Made by a program: the position numbers and the translations under genes | The notes under the pieces: model-generated | Told to the model about the DNA's origin: nothing | Seen by the model: only the letters and a program-made list of their open reading frames with translations | Database searches by the model: none | Assembly: GCA_964034945.1 (NCBI GenBank) | Contig: OZ035961.1 | Location: 75,642,188 to 75,706,187, forward strand | Direction of reading: 5' to 3' | Source: Chrysopilus asiliformis | Taxonomy: Eukaryota; Arthropoda; Insecta; Diptera; Rhagionidae | Length of the DNA: 64,000 nt | In this document: positions 63,475 to 64,000 of the stretch, piece after piece | Numbering within the stretch: position 1 is the stretch's first letter | How the letters are laid out: every line of letters begins with the position of its first letter

Positions 63475-64000
63475 TGATGCCGCCAGCCCATAAACCGCAC
63501 CAAACAGTCACTCTTTGTGGGTGCATTGGTTTTTCGACAATCACTCTTGGATTATCATTCGCCCAAATGCGGCTGTTCTGCTTATTGACGAATCCACTGA
63601 GGTGAAAATGTGCCTCATCACTGAAGATGATTTTCTTCGAAAATTGATCATCCACTGTTGCCATTTCTTGCCACCATTCTGACCATTGACGACGCTTGAA
63701 ATGGTCAAGAGGCTTTAGTTCTTGAGTCAATTGCACCTTGTAAGCGTGTAAATGCAAGTCTTTATGCATAATGTTCATCAACGACGAGCGTGGGAGGTGC
63801 AATTGTTGGGCACGACGACGAGTTGAGGTGGACGGCTCTTCAGCCACACTATCGCGAACCGCAGCAATATTTTCTGCAGTACGAGCTGTACGAGCATGCA
63901 CTGGTGTTTTCACATCTCCTACAGACCCGGTTTGCTCAAATTTTTGCACGATTTTTCCGATTGTACGCACATTTGGACGATTAAATTGACCGAAAAAATC
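63475..64000 (-). pseudogene. mariner transposase N-terminal half, minus-strand head
   Basis: Entering from the right edge, the frame reads FFGQFNRPNVRTIGKIVQKF, then ARTARTAENIAAVRDSVAEE, LTQELKPLDHFKRR and the first catalytic block IIFSDEAHFHLSGFVNKQN. It stops being family-like after GLWAGGIIG at about 63475, where it meets the inverted plus-strand head. The second and third catalytic aspartates are absent. Confidence 0.85.

Larger units (their letters stand above)
63273..64000. mobile_element. head-to-head ('two-headed') DD41D-type mariner, runs off the window
   Basis: TA precedes AAGGGTGGTTAAATTTTAAG at 63273, a 5' end with leader and start codon on the plus strand. After 21 codons the sequence switches at about 63449 to the minus strand of the same family and continues to the window end with the N-terminal half of a transposase. 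Both arms point inward from 5' ends, so the C-terminal half is missing from both. Confidence 0.8.

Overview
The window looks like nuclear DNA of a brachyceran fly. It is AT-rich, host genes have short introns, and the repeats are of dipteran type: GTCY-bearing mini-me/Helentron-associated elements, an irritans-type mariner, DD41D (rosa-like) mariners, R1- and Jockey-like LINEs, and a Ty3/gypsy element. There are no bacterial operons, CRISPR arrays or confident RNA genes. Most of the sequence is transposon-derived, often nested two or three deep. All calls come from reading the sequence; no database was searched.

Layout. 1-12.7 kb: two mini-me copies, then a piggyBac-like remnant split by a nearly intact 10.4-kb Ty3/gypsy element on the minus strand (2.15-kb LTRs, AAAT target duplication, gag and pol). 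12.7-20 kb: intergenic DNA, an internally deleted mariner carrying a 3' LINE fragment, a GTCTC/GGAGAC-rich inverted-repeat element, and a Penelope GIY-YIG remnant. 21-29.5 kb: a Tigger-like shell, three more mini-me copies, a Helitron-like element with a 120-bp minisatellite, a 57-bp-arm hairpin and a 25-bp-TIR element.

30-38.2 kb is the main host-gene region. A seven-exon gene (31552-37597, +) encodes a predicted 504-residue secreted/transmembrane leucine-rich-repeat protein. Its introns carry a mini-me copy, a foldback element, a TA-flanked repeat-word element and a PIF/Harbinger derivative. A probable two-exon 61-residue membrane protein lies tail to tail with it. 39-44.2 kb: a LINE with a 9-bp target duplication inside an older repeat-word element, then a dead DD41D mariner. 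46-55 kb: minisatellites, Harbinger and other TIR elements, a Tc1 fragment, and a three-level nest of TIR elements. 56.1 kb: an intact, intronless, diverged UBC9-type E2. 57-61 kb: a Harbinger derivative, two hAT elements sharing a target duplication, and an apparently complete DD34D mariner. 63.3-64 kb: a head-to-head ('two-headed') mariner running off the window.

The most unusual pattern is a set of TA-flanked elements (35.1, 39.1, 50.9 and 52.5 kb). They have related ends, roughly CACNNARAGAAA in three of them. Each repeats its own short palindromic A/T-rich word, and two carry tRNA-like segments with B-box motifs. I cannot assign them to a named family.
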